Positions 39,392 through 47,985 of a stretch of 64,000 nucleotides of DNA are shown one piece after another. Numbering within the stretch: the first letter of the stretch is position 1; each line of letters starts with the position of its first letter. The position numbers and the translations under genes are program-made. Below the pieces are notes generated by a model that saw only the letters and a program-made list of their open reading frames with translations, had not been told where the DNA came from and ran no database searches. The stretch comes from JBDHWG01 sp046328505 (lineage in GTDB: Bacteria > Chloroflexota > Anaerolineae > Epilineales > JAHCIE01), in the NCBI GenBank assembly GCA_046328505.1, contig JAXLWL010000005.1, forward strand, positions 738,163 to 802,162, written 5' to 3'.

Positions 39392-40021
39392 TCAGAGCAG
39401 CTTGCGCTCACGTGCAATCAAAGCTGCTTGAGTCCGATTTGTGACATTCAATTTGGCGAGAATGCTGCTCACATGCGAGCGCACAGTCGTGGCGCTGATG
39501 CCGAGATTGTCGGCGATCTCCAGGTTCGACTGGCCCTGGGCGAGGAGGCGCAGCACGTCTCGCTCGCGGTCGGTCAGTTGATCGAGCGCCGGCGCAGGCG
39601 GCTGAGGCTGCATCAGCTTGACGGCGAGGTCTTGGGGCAGAAACAGATTGCGCCGATAGACGGTGCGAATGGCTTGCAACAGGTCATCCGGGGAGGAGTC
39701 CTTGAGCAGGTAGCCGAGGGCGCCGGCTTGAATGGCAGCTGAAAGGCGCGCGGTCTCGGCAAAGCTGGCGAGCACGAGAATGCGGGCCTGTGGGTTCTCC
39801 TGGATGATGAGCGCGATGGCTTCCGGCCCCTCCATCTCCGGCATCAGCATGTCCATCAAGATGACGTCGGGCTGGAGTGCGCGGGCCAGCTCCACCGCCT
39901 CGCGTCCGTTTGCCGCTTCGCCCACCACCTGCATTCCATTGCGCGGCACAAGCAGCGTCGCCAACCCCTGGCGCACGACGAAGTGATCGTCGACAATCAG
40001 GACCCGAATCGGGTCGGTCAT
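39392..40021 (-). CDS. NarL/FixJ-family response regulator
   Basis: 209 residues from the ATG overlapping the kinase stop (ATGA). The receiver has D11-D12, the phospho-acceptor D57 (VILMDMLMPEMEG) and the Lys in YLLKDSS. The LuxR-type helix-turn-helix is at the C-terminus (LTDRERDVLRLLAQGQSN, VRSHVSSILAKLNVTNRTQA). It is the cognate regulator of the TPR kinase immediately upstream. Targets are unknown; the pseudo-receiver operon just downstream is a candidate. Confidence 0.93.
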   Translation of the reverse strand: MTDPIRVLIVDDHFVVRQGLATLLVPRNGMQVVGEAANGREAVELARALQPDVILMDMLMPEMEGPEAIALIIQENPQARILVLASFAETARLSAAIQAGALGYLLKDSSPDDLLQAIRTVYRRNLFLPQDLAVKLMQPQPPAPALDQLTDRERDVLRLLAQGQSNLEIADNLGISATTVRSHVSSILAKLNVTNRTQAALIARERKLL

Positions 40022-42420
40022 TGGTTGTGGTCGTTCAGACATGGTATCACCGCCTCTAGCCGAGCGCCCTGCCCAGGGGCGCTGGTCACCTTGAGCTGAC
40101 CGTTCAGCCGGGTGACACGCTCGCGAATATTGTTCAGCCCCATGCCGCCCGTTATCTGCTCGGGGTCAAAGCCCTGTCCGTCGTCACTAATGCGCACTTG
40201 CACCTGCCCACCTCGCGCGGTCATTTGCACGGTCACAGTGGTGGCGGCGGCGTGTCTGACTACGTTGTTCAGCGCCTCCACGATGATGTGGTATAGCTCG
40301 GCCTGATAATCGGACGATAGACCCGGCAACTCTTCGAGGTGAACGACTACCTTCAGCCCCGCGCGGCGCTCTACGGTGTCCAGCCGCAGGCGGATGGCGC
40401 GAATGAGGCCTTCCTGCTGGAGGTCGGCGGGGCGCAACTCATACAGAAGCAGGCGCATTTCCCGCAGCGCGAGCAGTGAGTTTCGCTCCAGCTCAGCCAG
40501 ACTCAGCTTCAGGCGCTCGCCATCGCCGTCTTCCGCGGCCTCGCGGCCGGCGCGCGCAAAGAGGGATAGGCTGTAGAGGGATTGGGTGACCGAGTCGTGC
40601 AGATCACGAGCCAACCGCTGCCGCTCTTCGACGACGGCCATGGTCTGAGCATTCTCGCGCAGACGCTGGGTTGCCAGCATCATGCCGATCTGCTCGGCCA
40701 GGGCCGTCCCCAGGGCGACCTCGTCCAGCCCGAAGCCGCGATCGGAGACCCTGTAGCAGCTCAGCACGCCTTCGACGCGAGCGCCAAGCTGAATTTGCGC
40801 GCCGAGATACGACTCGAATCCTGGCTGGCGGAAGGCCAGGGGGAGACTCGTCTCCGCGGCGAGACTCAGCGTCAGCAAGGGGTCGTCGGGATGGGACATC
40901 CAGCGTCGGAACCGCTCCGAGACCGCACCCAGCGGGAGGGTTGTCGGCCACTGGGTTGGCAGATTGAGCTGCCCGGCCAGGCGCAGGGTCGTATTGTCCG
41001 CATCGAAGAGGCAAATGCTGATGGCCTGGCTGCGCATCACGTCCAGGATCCGCGGCAGGACCTGGGCAAAGGCCTCCGACAACTGGCCAGCTTGACCGGC
41101 CAGCAGCGTCAGGTCGAAGAAGGTTGCCAATTCGTCGGTGCGCGCGGCGACACGCTGCTCGAGTGTGGCGACGAGCTGTCGTATCTCGGCCTCTGCCCGC
41201 TCCCGCTCCGCGATCTCGCTCTGGAGCAGCGCCACGGTATCGCTCAGCTCGACCGTGCGGCTGCGCACCTCTTGTTCCAACCGCTCATTCGCCTTCTGCA
41301 GAATCTCCGCCTCTTTCTTCGCTCCCTCGGTATCGTAAGCCACTTGCAGCACTTGGAGGCGCTGGTCCGCTTTCTCCTTCAGGACACGCTCTTTGACGGC
41401 TTCATATTGTTTGAAGTGGGCGAACGCCTGCGCGAGGCTTCCCTGTTGTTCGTAAACTTCGGATAGGCGCAAAAGCGCTTCGAGAAGCTCAGCTCTAGCC
41501 TCGATCGCCTCTGCCGTCGCGACGCTCTTCTCGAGACACGCCACGGCTCGATCGAGCTGGCCCATAAGGCGGTACGCCTCGCCCATGTGCGATAGCACGA
41601 GTGAGCTCGTGCCCTTTGAGTCCATCGCATCCGACAGAGCCAGTGCGTCTTCAAGATAGCCAATTGCGGAAATCGGATCGCCCAGAGTGAGAGACAATCG
41701 CCCTAGAATGTCGCGGGCGTGGACCTCGAACAACTCGTAGCCAACGTCCTGAGCGATGCGCAAGCCCTGCTGCGCATGCGAGGATGCTTCCCCATAGTCG
41801 CCCAATGAGTGACAAAGCTCCGCGAGATTCAGGTGAGAGATAGTTTCGATGCGCTTGTGGTTGATCTCGGCGGCAATGACCAGGTTCTGATGGAACATGC
41901 CCGCAGCGCGGTCATAATCACCCATTTCGGAGTGGATGGCCGCCAGATTGTTGTAGGCGTTGGCGACGCGCCGCCGATCGCCAATGCGCTGAGCGAGGTC
42001 GAGCTGCCTGTGCATGTAGCTCAGCGACTCGGCGAAATCACCAATGTGGTAATAGATTCCAGCGATACCGTCAAACACATCGGCCAGCCCGTCGCCGACG
42101 CTCAGCGCCTCAAAGAGAGTTTGCGCGCGGAGCAATTGGCTCAGGCCGGCCCCGTAGTCACCAAGGCGTTGGTTGACATACCCCTGCGTACGCAGGCCGT
42201 ACGCCATTCCACGCTCGTAGGGCCGACCGCCATCCCCATAGGATTGGGCGAACTGGCACGCTGTCTCGCCCAGTGCGCGCGCGCGATTCAGATCAGTGTC
42301 ACTCAACTCCCAGGCAAGATCATTCAGGAGATCAATCTGGCGGCGCACATCAGCACGTGAATAGGTCTCCCAGGGGGCCAACTCTTGCTCAAGGCTTTCG
42401 ACCGTTCCCATCTCGCTCAT
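40018..42420 (-). CDS. Cytoplasmic TPR - coiled coil - GAF - HisKA_3 sensor kinase
   Basis: About 800 residues and no transmembrane segment. The first half (about 30-345) is a run of TPR repeats (AYNNLAAIHSEMGDYDRA, HLNLAELCHSLGDYGEAS, LSHMGEAYRLMGQLDRAV). A coiled coil (about 355-435) follows, then a GAF domain (about 440-590). The HisKA_3 dimerisation/phosphoacceptor region is VVEERQRLARDLHDSVTQSL, and the ATPase has IIVEALNNVVRHA and DDGQGFDPEQITGGMGLNNI. TPR input suggests sensing through protein partners; GAF suggests a small ligand. I start at ATG 42420; 42411 is also possible. Confidence 0.92.
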   Translation of the reverse strand: MSEMGTVESLEQELAPWETYSRADVRRQIDLLNDLAWELSDTDLNRARALGETACQFAQSYGDGGRPYERGMAYGLRTQGYVNQRLGDYGAGLSQLLRAQTLFEALSVGDGLADVFDGIAGIYYHIGDFAESLSYMHRQLDLAQRIGDRRRVANAYNNLAAIHSEMGDYDRAAGMFHQNLVIAAEINHKRIETISHLNLAELCHSLGDYGEASSHAQQGLRIAQDVGYELFEVHARDILGRLSLTLGDPISAIGYLEDALALSDAMDSKGTSSLVLSHMGEAYRLMGQLDRAVACLEKSVATAEAIEARAELLEALLRLSEVYEQQGSLAQAFAHFKQYEAVKERVLKEKADQRLQVLQVAYDTEGAKKEAEILQKANERLEQEVRSRTVELSDTVALLQSEIAERERAEAEIRQLVATLEQRVAARTDELATFFDLTLLAGQAGQLSEAFAQVLPRILDVMRSQAISICLFDADNTTLRLAGQLNLPTQWPTTLPLGAVSERFRRWMSHPDDPLLTLSLAAETSLPLAFRQPGFESYLGAQIQLGARVEGVLSCYRVSDRGFGLDEVALGTALAEQIGMMLATQRLRENAQTMAVVEERQRLARDLHDSVTQSLYSLSLFARAGREAAEDGDGERLKLSLAELERNSLLALREMRLLLYELRPADLQQEGLIRAIRLRLDTVERRAGLKVVVHLEELPGLSSDYQAELYHIIVEALNNVVRHAAATTVTVQMTARGGQVQVRISDDGQGFDPEQITGGMGLNNIRERVTRLNGQLKVTSAPGQGARLEAVIPCLNDHNQ

Positions 42421-42502
42421 GTGGCGTGCTCGTGTTCTGCGCAATGGCGATCAGTGTGAGGGCCGACTTCGGGGAAATTATGGCCGAAGTAGCCCGTCCT
42501 GT

Positions 42503-42531
42503 ATTGTAACAGATGCCGAACGTTTTTCCAA
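42503..42531 (-). promoter_or_regulatory. Promoter of the TPR kinase operon
   Basis: Minus strand TTGGAA (42531..42526), 17 bases, TACAAT (42508..42503), about 80 bases before the kinase ATG. It diverges from the promoter at 42576-42606. Confidence 0.65.
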
Positions 42532-42575
42532 TCTACCCGTTCTCTTACGGAGAGAGAGGCCGGGCCTGCCCACGC

Positions 42576-42606
42576 TTGAGCGCCGCCGCGCCGTCTGTGC
42601 TATAAT
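42576..42606 (+). promoter_or_regulatory. Extended -10 promoter of the DSD1-like gene
   Basis: TGC-TATAAT (42598-42606) is a perfect extended -10. TTGAGC (42576-42581) lies 19 bases upstream. Start would be near 42613, about 55 bases before the ATG. Confidence 0.65.
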
Positions 42607-42667
42607 GCACGGCCGAACCGCCCACCATGAGTGGAGCCAATGCCGATGCCCATCAGGAGACCATTCC

Positions 42668-43711
42668 ATGCGCGTGTCCGATATCGAGACTCCTGCCCTC
42701 GTCCTAGACCTCGACCGAGTCGAACGCAACATCGCCGAGACGCAGGCCTACTGCGATGAGCACGGCCTGGCGTTTCGCCCGCATATCAAGACGCACAAGA
42801 TCCCGGCGCTGGCCCACTGGCAGATGCGCGCCGGCGCGGTCGGCATCGCGTGCCAGAAGCTCGGCGAGGCCGAGGTCATGGCGGCGGCCGGCGTCCCGGA
42901 CATCCTCATTCCCTACAATATCATCGGGGCGTCCAAATTGGAGCGGCTGGTGCGCCTGACACACCAGGCGGCCATGAGCGTAGCCGTCGACTCCGAACTG
43001 ACGGTGCGCGGCTTGAGTGAGGCGATGGCGGCGCACGGGACGTCGGTCGGCGTGCTCATCGAAGTCGCGACGACCATTGAGCGCGCGGGCGTCGTCGCGA
43101 CCGAGGAGGTGATACGCCTGGCGCGGCTGATCGAGAGCCTGCCCGGCCTGGAGTGGCGAGGCATCATGCTCTACCCCAGCAACGCCGAGAACGCCGCCCA
43201 CTTGCAGGCCGTGTGCGAGGCGCTGGACGCCGCCGGGCTGACGCCTAAGGTTGTGAGCGGCGGCGGCAGCCCTTCGATGCGGCGGCAGCACGAGGTTCCG
43301 CGGCTGACCGAGGTGCGTATCGGGACGTACATCTTCGAGGACATGACGGGGGTGCGCGGCGGCTACTTCAGCCTGGAGCGCTGCGCGGCGACGTTGCTGT
43401 GTACCGTGGTCAGTGCGCCGACCCCGGACCGCGTCATCCTCGACGGCGGCTCGAAGACGCTGACGACGGAGGGCGGTCCGCCTTTCGGGTACATTGTCGA
43501 GCTGCCGGACGCGCAGATCTACAAGCTCAACGAGGAGCACGCCTACGTGGATGTCTCAGCTTGCCCGACGAAGCCGCAGATCGGTGACCGGGTGCACGTT
43601 ATCCCCAACCACGTGTGCGTCGCCGTCAACCTGCACAACCAGGCGTATGGCGTGCGCGGCGACTGGGTCGAGGTCATCTGGCCCATTGCCGCGCGGGGTC
43701 TGGTGCAGTAG
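42668..43711 (+). CDS. D-threonine aldolase / DSD1-family PLP enzyme
   Basis: 347 residues of the fold-type III (alanine-racemase-like) PLP family. The cofactor lysine is K41 in FRPHIKTHK. GVLIEVATTIERAGV and YPSNAEN are barrel strands, and the C-terminal beta domain ends with RVHVIPNHVCVAVN, whose His and Cys pair matches the metal site of D-threonine aldolase and D-serine dehydratase enzymes. It acts on D-threonine or related beta-hydroxy D-amino acids. AGGAG lies nine bases before ATG 42668; a longer frame exists but begins upstream of the promoter. Confidence 0.9.
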   Translation: MRVSDIETPALVLDLDRVERNIAETQAYCDEHGLAFRPHIKTHKIPALAHWQMRAGAVGIACQKLGEAEVMAAAGVPDILIPYNIIGASKLERLVRLTHQAAMSVAVDSELTVRGLSEAMAAHGTSVGVLIEVATTIERAGVVATEEVIRLARLIESLPGLEWRGIMLYPSNAENAAHLQAVCEALDAAGLTPKVVSGGGSPSMRRQHEVPRLTEVRIGTYIFEDMTGVRGGYFSLERCAATLLCTVVSAPTPDRVILDGGSKTLTTEGGPPFGYIVELPDAQIYKLNEEHAYVDVSACPTKPQIGDRVHVIPNHVCVAVNLHNQAYGVRGDWVEVIWPIAARGLVQ

Positions 43712-43741
43712 ACTGTTGGTCGCTGGCTACGGCCATATGAG

Positions 43742-44020
43742 TCACGACGCTACGACATTTGACCAGACTGTCTCGAACTCATCCCTATCTATAGCCCGTC
43801 CTCGAAACTGAGGATCAGCGTTTATCTCGGCGAGTGAAGGGATCGGAGTTTGGCCTAGGCTGCCGGTTCCACTGCGTGTCGTCTGGCTAGCGAAGGATGC
43901 AGAACCATCAGCAAAGATCTCGACCTTTCGTACTTCCCATCCATCATCTGTCAGCTCGCTATAGAGATCAACGGGCTCATCAGAGTGCTCGTGAAGCCAT
44001 TTGACATGGATGTACAGCAT
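43742..44020 (-). CDS. DUF6881-like small protein
   Basis: 92 residues from ATG 44020. The opening IHVKWLHEHSDEPVDLYSEL, then GWEVRKVEIFADG and PIPSLAEINADPQF, follow the pattern of DUF6881, a small conserved family with no known function. There is no signal peptide. It converges on the DSD1-like gene with a 30-base gap. Recognition is by memory of the family pattern, so moderate. Confidence 0.72.
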   Translation of the reverse strand: MLYIHVKWLHEHSDEPVDLYSELTDDGWEVRKVEIFADGSASFASQTTRSGTGSLGQTPIPSLAEINADPQFRGRAIDRDEFETVWSNVVAS

Positions 44021-44129
44021 GACGCCCACCCCCAAATTCGTGTGAGAATCCTAAGCAGTAGGACGGCATGCGCCGCCAACAGAAGCGTTCGCTGTCGCCC
44101 TGAGCAGCGCGAAGGGCCCCGTGGAGCAC

Positions 44130-44160
44130 CGGGGGATGCTTCGCTTCGCTCAGCATGACA
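44130..44160. repeat. REP-like unit (GGGATGCTTCGCTTCGC type)
   Basis: GGGGATGCTTCGCTTCGCTC followed by AGCATGACA is a palindromic unit (GATGCT / AGCATG ends), a relative of those at 61230-61266 and 14786-14886. A weaker unit (CGCCCTGAGCAGCGCGAAGG) precedes it at about 44096-44115. Confidence 0.65.
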
Positions 44161-44243
44161 CTCAAACGTGAACTCATGGGCAGAAAGGGTACAGGGTGAT
44201 TATACGCAAGACGGATGGAACGAAGGAAGAGAGGAGTTACAGC

Positions 44244-44720
44244 ATGCAAAGCGCGACCGGCACGTTTCCGCAAATCGAGACACGCAACCTGGAGGGGCGA
44301 GCCTTCCGCCTGCCGGCCGACTTCGAGGGCGACCTCAACATCGTCATTCTGGCGTTCCAGCGCTGGCAGCAGGACATCATTGACGTGTGGGTGCCGCACC
44401 TCGACGCGCTGGCCGCGCGCCACGCGGGCGTGCGCATCTACGAGCTGCCAACACTTTCGAGCCGCTACCGCATGGTGCAGCGGTTCATTGACGGAGGCAT
44501 GGCGGCGGGCATCGCCAGCAAGGAGGCGCGTGAGCGCACACTCACTATCTACACCGACAAGCGGCGCTTCCTCGCCCCGCTGGGCGTGACCGACGAGAGC
44601 ACCATCACCATGCTGCTGGTGGATCGCCAGGGGCGGATCCTGTGGCAAGGAGCCGGGCCATACAATTCGACGGTGCTGACGTCGCTGGAAGTGGCGGTGA
44701 CTTCAGGACTCACACCTTGA
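44244..44720 (+). CDS. Thioredoxin-fold protein without cysteines
   Basis: 158 residues from ATG 44244 (AGGAG eight bases upstream). ETRNLEGRAFRLPADFEGDL, NIVILAFQRWQQDIIDVWVP, and ITMLLVDRQGRILWQGAG follow the strand-helix order of peroxiredoxin/AhpC-TSA or ATP10-like proteins. There is no cysteine anywhere, so it cannot be a thiol redox enzyme. It may be a binding or assembly protein; ATP10-type proteins help build ATP synthase, but that is only a fold-level hint. It converges on the MATE gene with an 11-base overlap. Confidence 0.7.
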   Translation: MQSATGTFPQIETRNLEGRAFRLPADFEGDLNIVILAFQRWQQDIIDVWVPHLDALAARHAGVRIYELPTLSSRYRMVQRFIDGGMAAGIASKEARERTLTIYTDKRRFLAPLGVTDESTITMLLVDRQGRILWQGAGPYNSTVLTSLEVAVTSGLTP

Positions 44721-46101
44721 TGTGCATCCACTTGTTCTGGCGGTAGCGCGCCCACATCATCACGGCGCGGAAGGCGCCGTCCAGCACGGCGGCGACGAAG
44801 ACCCACGCCAGGCTCAGCCCCATGATTGGCCCGAACAGAAACGCCAGCGGCAGGCGAATCAGCCAGATGGACGCGCTCGTGATGATCATCGGGTAGCGCG
44901 TGTCGCCGGCGCCGCGCAAGCCGCCGGCCAGCACCTGGCCGATGGCCTGGAATGGCTGTGTGAGCGCCAGCACCTTCAGCGCCGTCACGCCGATGGCGAT
45001 GATGACCTCGTCCGACGTGTAGATGCGCATGAGCGGCTCACCCCAGAAGAACATCACCACGGCGACCGCCGACATGATGACGAGGGCGGCCAGCGTTGCG
45101 TAGTCCGTGGAGCGCTTCGCGGTGTACGGCTCGCGCGCGCCGAGGTACTGGCCGGCGAGGGCGGTCGCGGCGATGGCGTAGCCCAGGCCGGGCATGAAGC
45201 TGAACGAGATCATGTTCATGACGACGCGCTGCGCGGCGTAGACCTCGGTGCCCATCCGGATGGCGACGACGCCGAACAGGAGCATGCCGACGCTCATCAT
45301 GAGCTGCTCACCCATCGAGGGCAGCCCGATGTTGAACATGCGCCGCAGCACCGACCAGTCCGGCCGCCAGCTCCCGCGCAGCTTTAGGTGCAGCTTGCCG
45401 CGGCCGAAGATGAGGACGCCGAGCAGGAGGAACATGCCGACGGCGCGGGCGATTGCCGTCGCCCAGGCTGAGCCGATAATGCCGAGCGCCGGGAAGCCGA
45501 GATGCCCGTTGATCATGGCCCAGGCGAGAACGGCGTTGATGATGTTGGCGACAACGGCGACCTTCATCGGCGTCTTGCTGTCGCCGGCCCCGCGTAGGGC
45601 CGCGCCCAGGATGAACATGCCCAGGATGAAGATGCTCATCGTGGCAGTGATGCGGAAGTAGATCGCGCCGTCGATCACCATCTCCGGCTCGCCGCCCATG
45701 GCCTCGATGATGGGGAAGGCGAGATACCAGCCCAGGATGCCGATCAATATACCGAGAACGGTGGCTACCATCACCGACTGCTTCAGCACCCAATTGGCGT
45801 CGTCGCGCTTGCCCGCGCCGGTGTTGTGGGCGATCAGCACCGTCGTCCCGGTCGTGATGGCCGCGAAGCCCGACTGGATGACCCACAGCACTTGGATCGC
45901 GCTGCCCACGCCCGCCAGCGCGTCGGCGCCCAGACCGCCGACGAGAATCATGTCTACGACGCCCATGAGCGTCTGGAGCAGGTTCTCGACGATGACCGGC
46001 CCGGCCATCCGATTGACGCGCCCGCTGACGCCATCACCGGCGACAGCCGCTCTGCGGCTCAAGGGCCATAGCAGGGGCCAGATCGTCAACACTCGCTTCA
46101 T
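44710..46101 (-). CDS. MATE-family efflux transporter
   Basis: 463 residues with 12 helices in two homologous halves. GPVIVENLLQTLMGVVDMIL opens the first MatE domain, and LRRMFNIGLPSMGEQLMMSV opens the second. The VDMILVGGLGADALAGVG segment is typical. It exports cationic drugs or metabolites using H+ or Na+. The 316 bases upstream hold a strong hairpin but no clear promoter. Confidence 0.92.
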   Translation of the reverse strand: MKRVLTIWPLLWPLSRRAAVAGDGVSGRVNRMAGPVIVENLLQTLMGVVDMILVGGLGADALAGVGSAIQVLWVIQSGFAAITTGTTVLIAHNTGAGKRDDANWVLKQSVMVATVLGILIGILGWYLAFPIIEAMGGEPEMVIDGAIYFRITATMSIFILGMFILGAALRGAGDSKTPMKVAVVANIINAVLAWAMINGHLGFPALGIIGSAWATAIARAVGMFLLLGVLIFGRGKLHLKLRGSWRPDWSVLRRMFNIGLPSMGEQLMMSVGMLLFGVVAIRMGTEVYAAQRVVMNMISFSFMPGLGYAIAATALAGQYLGAREPYTAKRSTDYATLAALVIMSAVAVVMFFWGEPLMRIYTSDEVIIAIGVTALKVLALTQPFQAIGQVLAGGLRGAGDTRYPMIITSASIWLIRLPLAFLFGPIMGLSLAWVFVAAVLDGAFRAVMMWARYRQNKWMHIKV

Positions 46102-46416
46102 GCACCCATCCCTACATAAAAGGTACGCCGACAGGCTCGCTCGCGCGTTTCTGTCGGCTCTCGGTCCGCATCAAAAAGGGCTTCGGCAAACGGGGACCGC
46201 CGCCACGGTTTCTATGATAAAGCTTAGCACCAAATAGGGCAAGAAATCATCAGTCATCAGGTGGATGGCGGCTCGCTCCAACGAATCATCGGTACAAGAG
46301 ACAACGGCCTGAGCGTGTGAGAGTCACGCACAGGCCGTTGTCTCTGAGAGGTAGGGTGGGAGGTTAGCCACCGTTACTGTGTAGTATAGATGGCCGCGAT
46401 TAAGCCTCGATTAACC
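46102..46416. other. 315-base intergenic region between MATE and radA
   Basis: No ORF here is convincing. The only clear structure is the long hairpin at 46297-46345. I see no consensus promoter for the MATE gene; AT-rich DNA at 46210-46250 is the likeliest place. Confidence 0.5.
46297..46345 (-). terminator. Long hairpin downstream of radA
   Basis: Perfect 14-bp arms (AGAGACAACGGCCT 46297-46310; AGGCCGTTGTCTCT 46332-46345), with an inner GCGTG / CACGC stem in the loop. The T tract on the minus side is weak (TTGT), so it could act with Rho or protect the 3' end. Confidence 0.6.
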
Positions 46417-47859
46417 CTACCTTAGCCGATCATGAATGCTTTGGTCTTCGGACGCATGCACTCGCTCCGGCGATGGGCGCGTCGGCTGAAGCGCCATGTC
46501 CAGCGCCTCGCCCACCGACCGCGCTTCCAGCACCTGCAGCCCGTTGGGCGTGTTCAGCTCGCTGTTGCGCGGGTGGCGAGGCATCAGCACGCGCTTGAAG
46601 CCGAGCTTGGCGGCCTCGTTGAGGCGCTTCTCGGTGTGGCCCACGGAGCGCAGCTCGCCCGACAGGCCGACCTCGCCGAACACCGCCAGGTCGGGGGCCA
46701 CCGGCGCGCCGCGCTGCGACGACGCCAGGGCGACGGCGACGGACAGGTCCACGGCCGGCTCCGTGATGCGCATGCCGCCGACAACGTTGACGAAGACGTC
46801 CTGCACCGCGAGCTTCAGCCCGACGCGCTTGCTGAGCACCGCCGTGAGCAGGAGCAGGCGGTTGAGATCGATGCCGTTCGCCGTGCGGCGCGGAACCTGG
46901 GATGCCGTTGCTGTGGTCAGCGCCTGCACCTCCACCAGGAGCGGGCGCGTCCCTTCGACGGTGACGGCGACGGTCGAGCCGGGTACCGCGACCATGCGCT
47001 CGGCCAGGAACGCCTCGGAAGGGTTGGCGACTTCGACCAGCCCCTCGCGGCGCATCTCGAACACGCCCACCTCGTCGGTCGAGCCGAAGCGGTTCTTGAC
47101 GGAGCGCAGCAGGCGGTAGGAGTGGAACCGCTCGCCCTCCAGGTAGAGCACCGTGTCGACGGTGTGCTCCAGGATGCGCGGGCCGGCGATAGCGCCGGCC
47201 TTCGTGACGTGGCCGACGACGAAGATGGGGATATTGTCGCCCTTCGCCAGGTGCATCAGGCGGGCTGCCGATTCCCGCACCTGCGACACCGAGCCGGCCG
47301 TCGATTCCAGCTCCTCCAGGTACACCGCCTGGATCGAGTCGACAACCAGCAAGCGGGGGCGGAGCTGCCGCGCCTGGTCGATGATAGCGTTGAGGTTGGT
47401 CTCGGACAGGAGATATAGGTCGTCGGCGTTCACGCCGAGGCGGTCCGCGCGGAGCTTCACTTGCCGCGCCGATTCCTCACCGGAGACGTACAGCACCGGC
47501 TTCATCCGTTGCGCCATGCGGGCGGACACTTCGAGCAGAAGGGTGCTCTTGCCGATGCCGGGGTCGCCGCCGATGAGCACGAGCGAGCCGGGGACAATGC
47601 CGCCGCCCAGCACGCGGTTGAACTCCTCGATCGGCAGCTCGACGCGGGTCAGGGAGTCGGCGGCGATGTCGCCCAGGCGCTCCGGCTGGCTGCCGTTGCC
47701 GGCGGCAGTGAAAATCGTCTTGCTGCGGGCGGCTCGGCTCTCGTCCACCACCGTTTCCACGAGGGAGTTCCACTCGCCGCACTCGGTGCAGCGGCCATTC
47801 CACTTCGGGAACGATGCGTTGCACTGCTGGCACACCCAACGCGTCTTCAGCTTAGGCAT
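46417..47859 (-). CDS. radA: DNA repair ATPase RadA (Sms)
   Basis: 480 residues in the family order: four-cysteine zinc finger (C10, C13, C24, C27), RecA-like core with Walker A GGDPGIGKST (96-105), the RadA-specific KNRFG motif in SVKNRFGSTDEVG, and a Lon-protease-like C-terminal domain (RITEPAVDLSVAVALASS). It drives branch migration in recombination repair. A promoter lies 60-90 bases upstream, with an inverted repeat just after its start point. The last 25 residues are variable. Confidence 0.96.
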   Translation of the reverse strand: MPKLKTRWVCQQCNASFPKWNGRCTECGEWNSLVETVVDESRAARSKTIFTAAGNGSQPERLGDIAADSLTRVELPIEEFNRVLGGGIVPGSLVLIGGDPGIGKSTLLLEVSARMAQRMKPVLYVSGEESARQVKLRADRLGVNADDLYLLSETNLNAIIDQARQLRPRLLVVDSIQAVYLEELESTAGSVSQVRESAARLMHLAKGDNIPIFVVGHVTKAGAIAGPRILEHTVDTVLYLEGERFHSYRLLRSVKNRFGSTDEVGVFEMRREGLVEVANPSEAFLAERMVAVPGSTVAVTVEGTRPLLVEVQALTTATASQVPRRTANGIDLNRLLLLTAVLSKRVGLKLAVQDVFVNVVGGMRITEPAVDLSVAVALASSQRGAPVAPDLAVFGEVGLSGELRSVGHTEKRLNEAAKLGFKRVLMPRHPRNSELNTPNGLQVLEARSVGEALDMALQPTRPSPERVHASEDQSIHDRLR

Positions 47860-47893
47860 AGCGCCTCTCTCATTAGCCTATAGAGTAGCGTGT

Positions 47894-47911
47894 CGTTCTA
47901 GGTATAGAACG
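47894..47911. promoter_or_regulatory. Inverted repeat in the radA leader (candidate operator)
   Basis: CGTTCTA - GGTA - TAGAACG, a perfect 7-bp inverted repeat, lies just downstream of the predicted radA transcription start (about 47916). The position suits a repressor site. GTTC/GAAC half-sites recall LexA boxes, but the spacing differs from the well-known ones. Confidence 0.45.
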
Positions 47912-47922
47912 CATGTACGCAT

Positions 47923-47951
47923 ATTCTAGCAGAGGATTGAGAGTTAGGCAA
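47923..47951 (-). promoter_or_regulatory. Sigma-70-type promoter of radA
   Basis: Minus strand TTGCCT (47951..47946), 17 bases, TAGAAT (47928..47923), with TGC directly before the -10 (extended form). Confidence 0.75.
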
Positions 47952-47985
47952 ACAAGTTGGATGTCTCGGGTGACAGCAATGCTCG

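Noticed and set aside
46297..46345. Riboswitch upstream of the MATE gene
   Set aside because: It is a simple long hairpin about 200 bases before the start with no conserved aptamer sequence; a transcript-end structure for radA is more likely.
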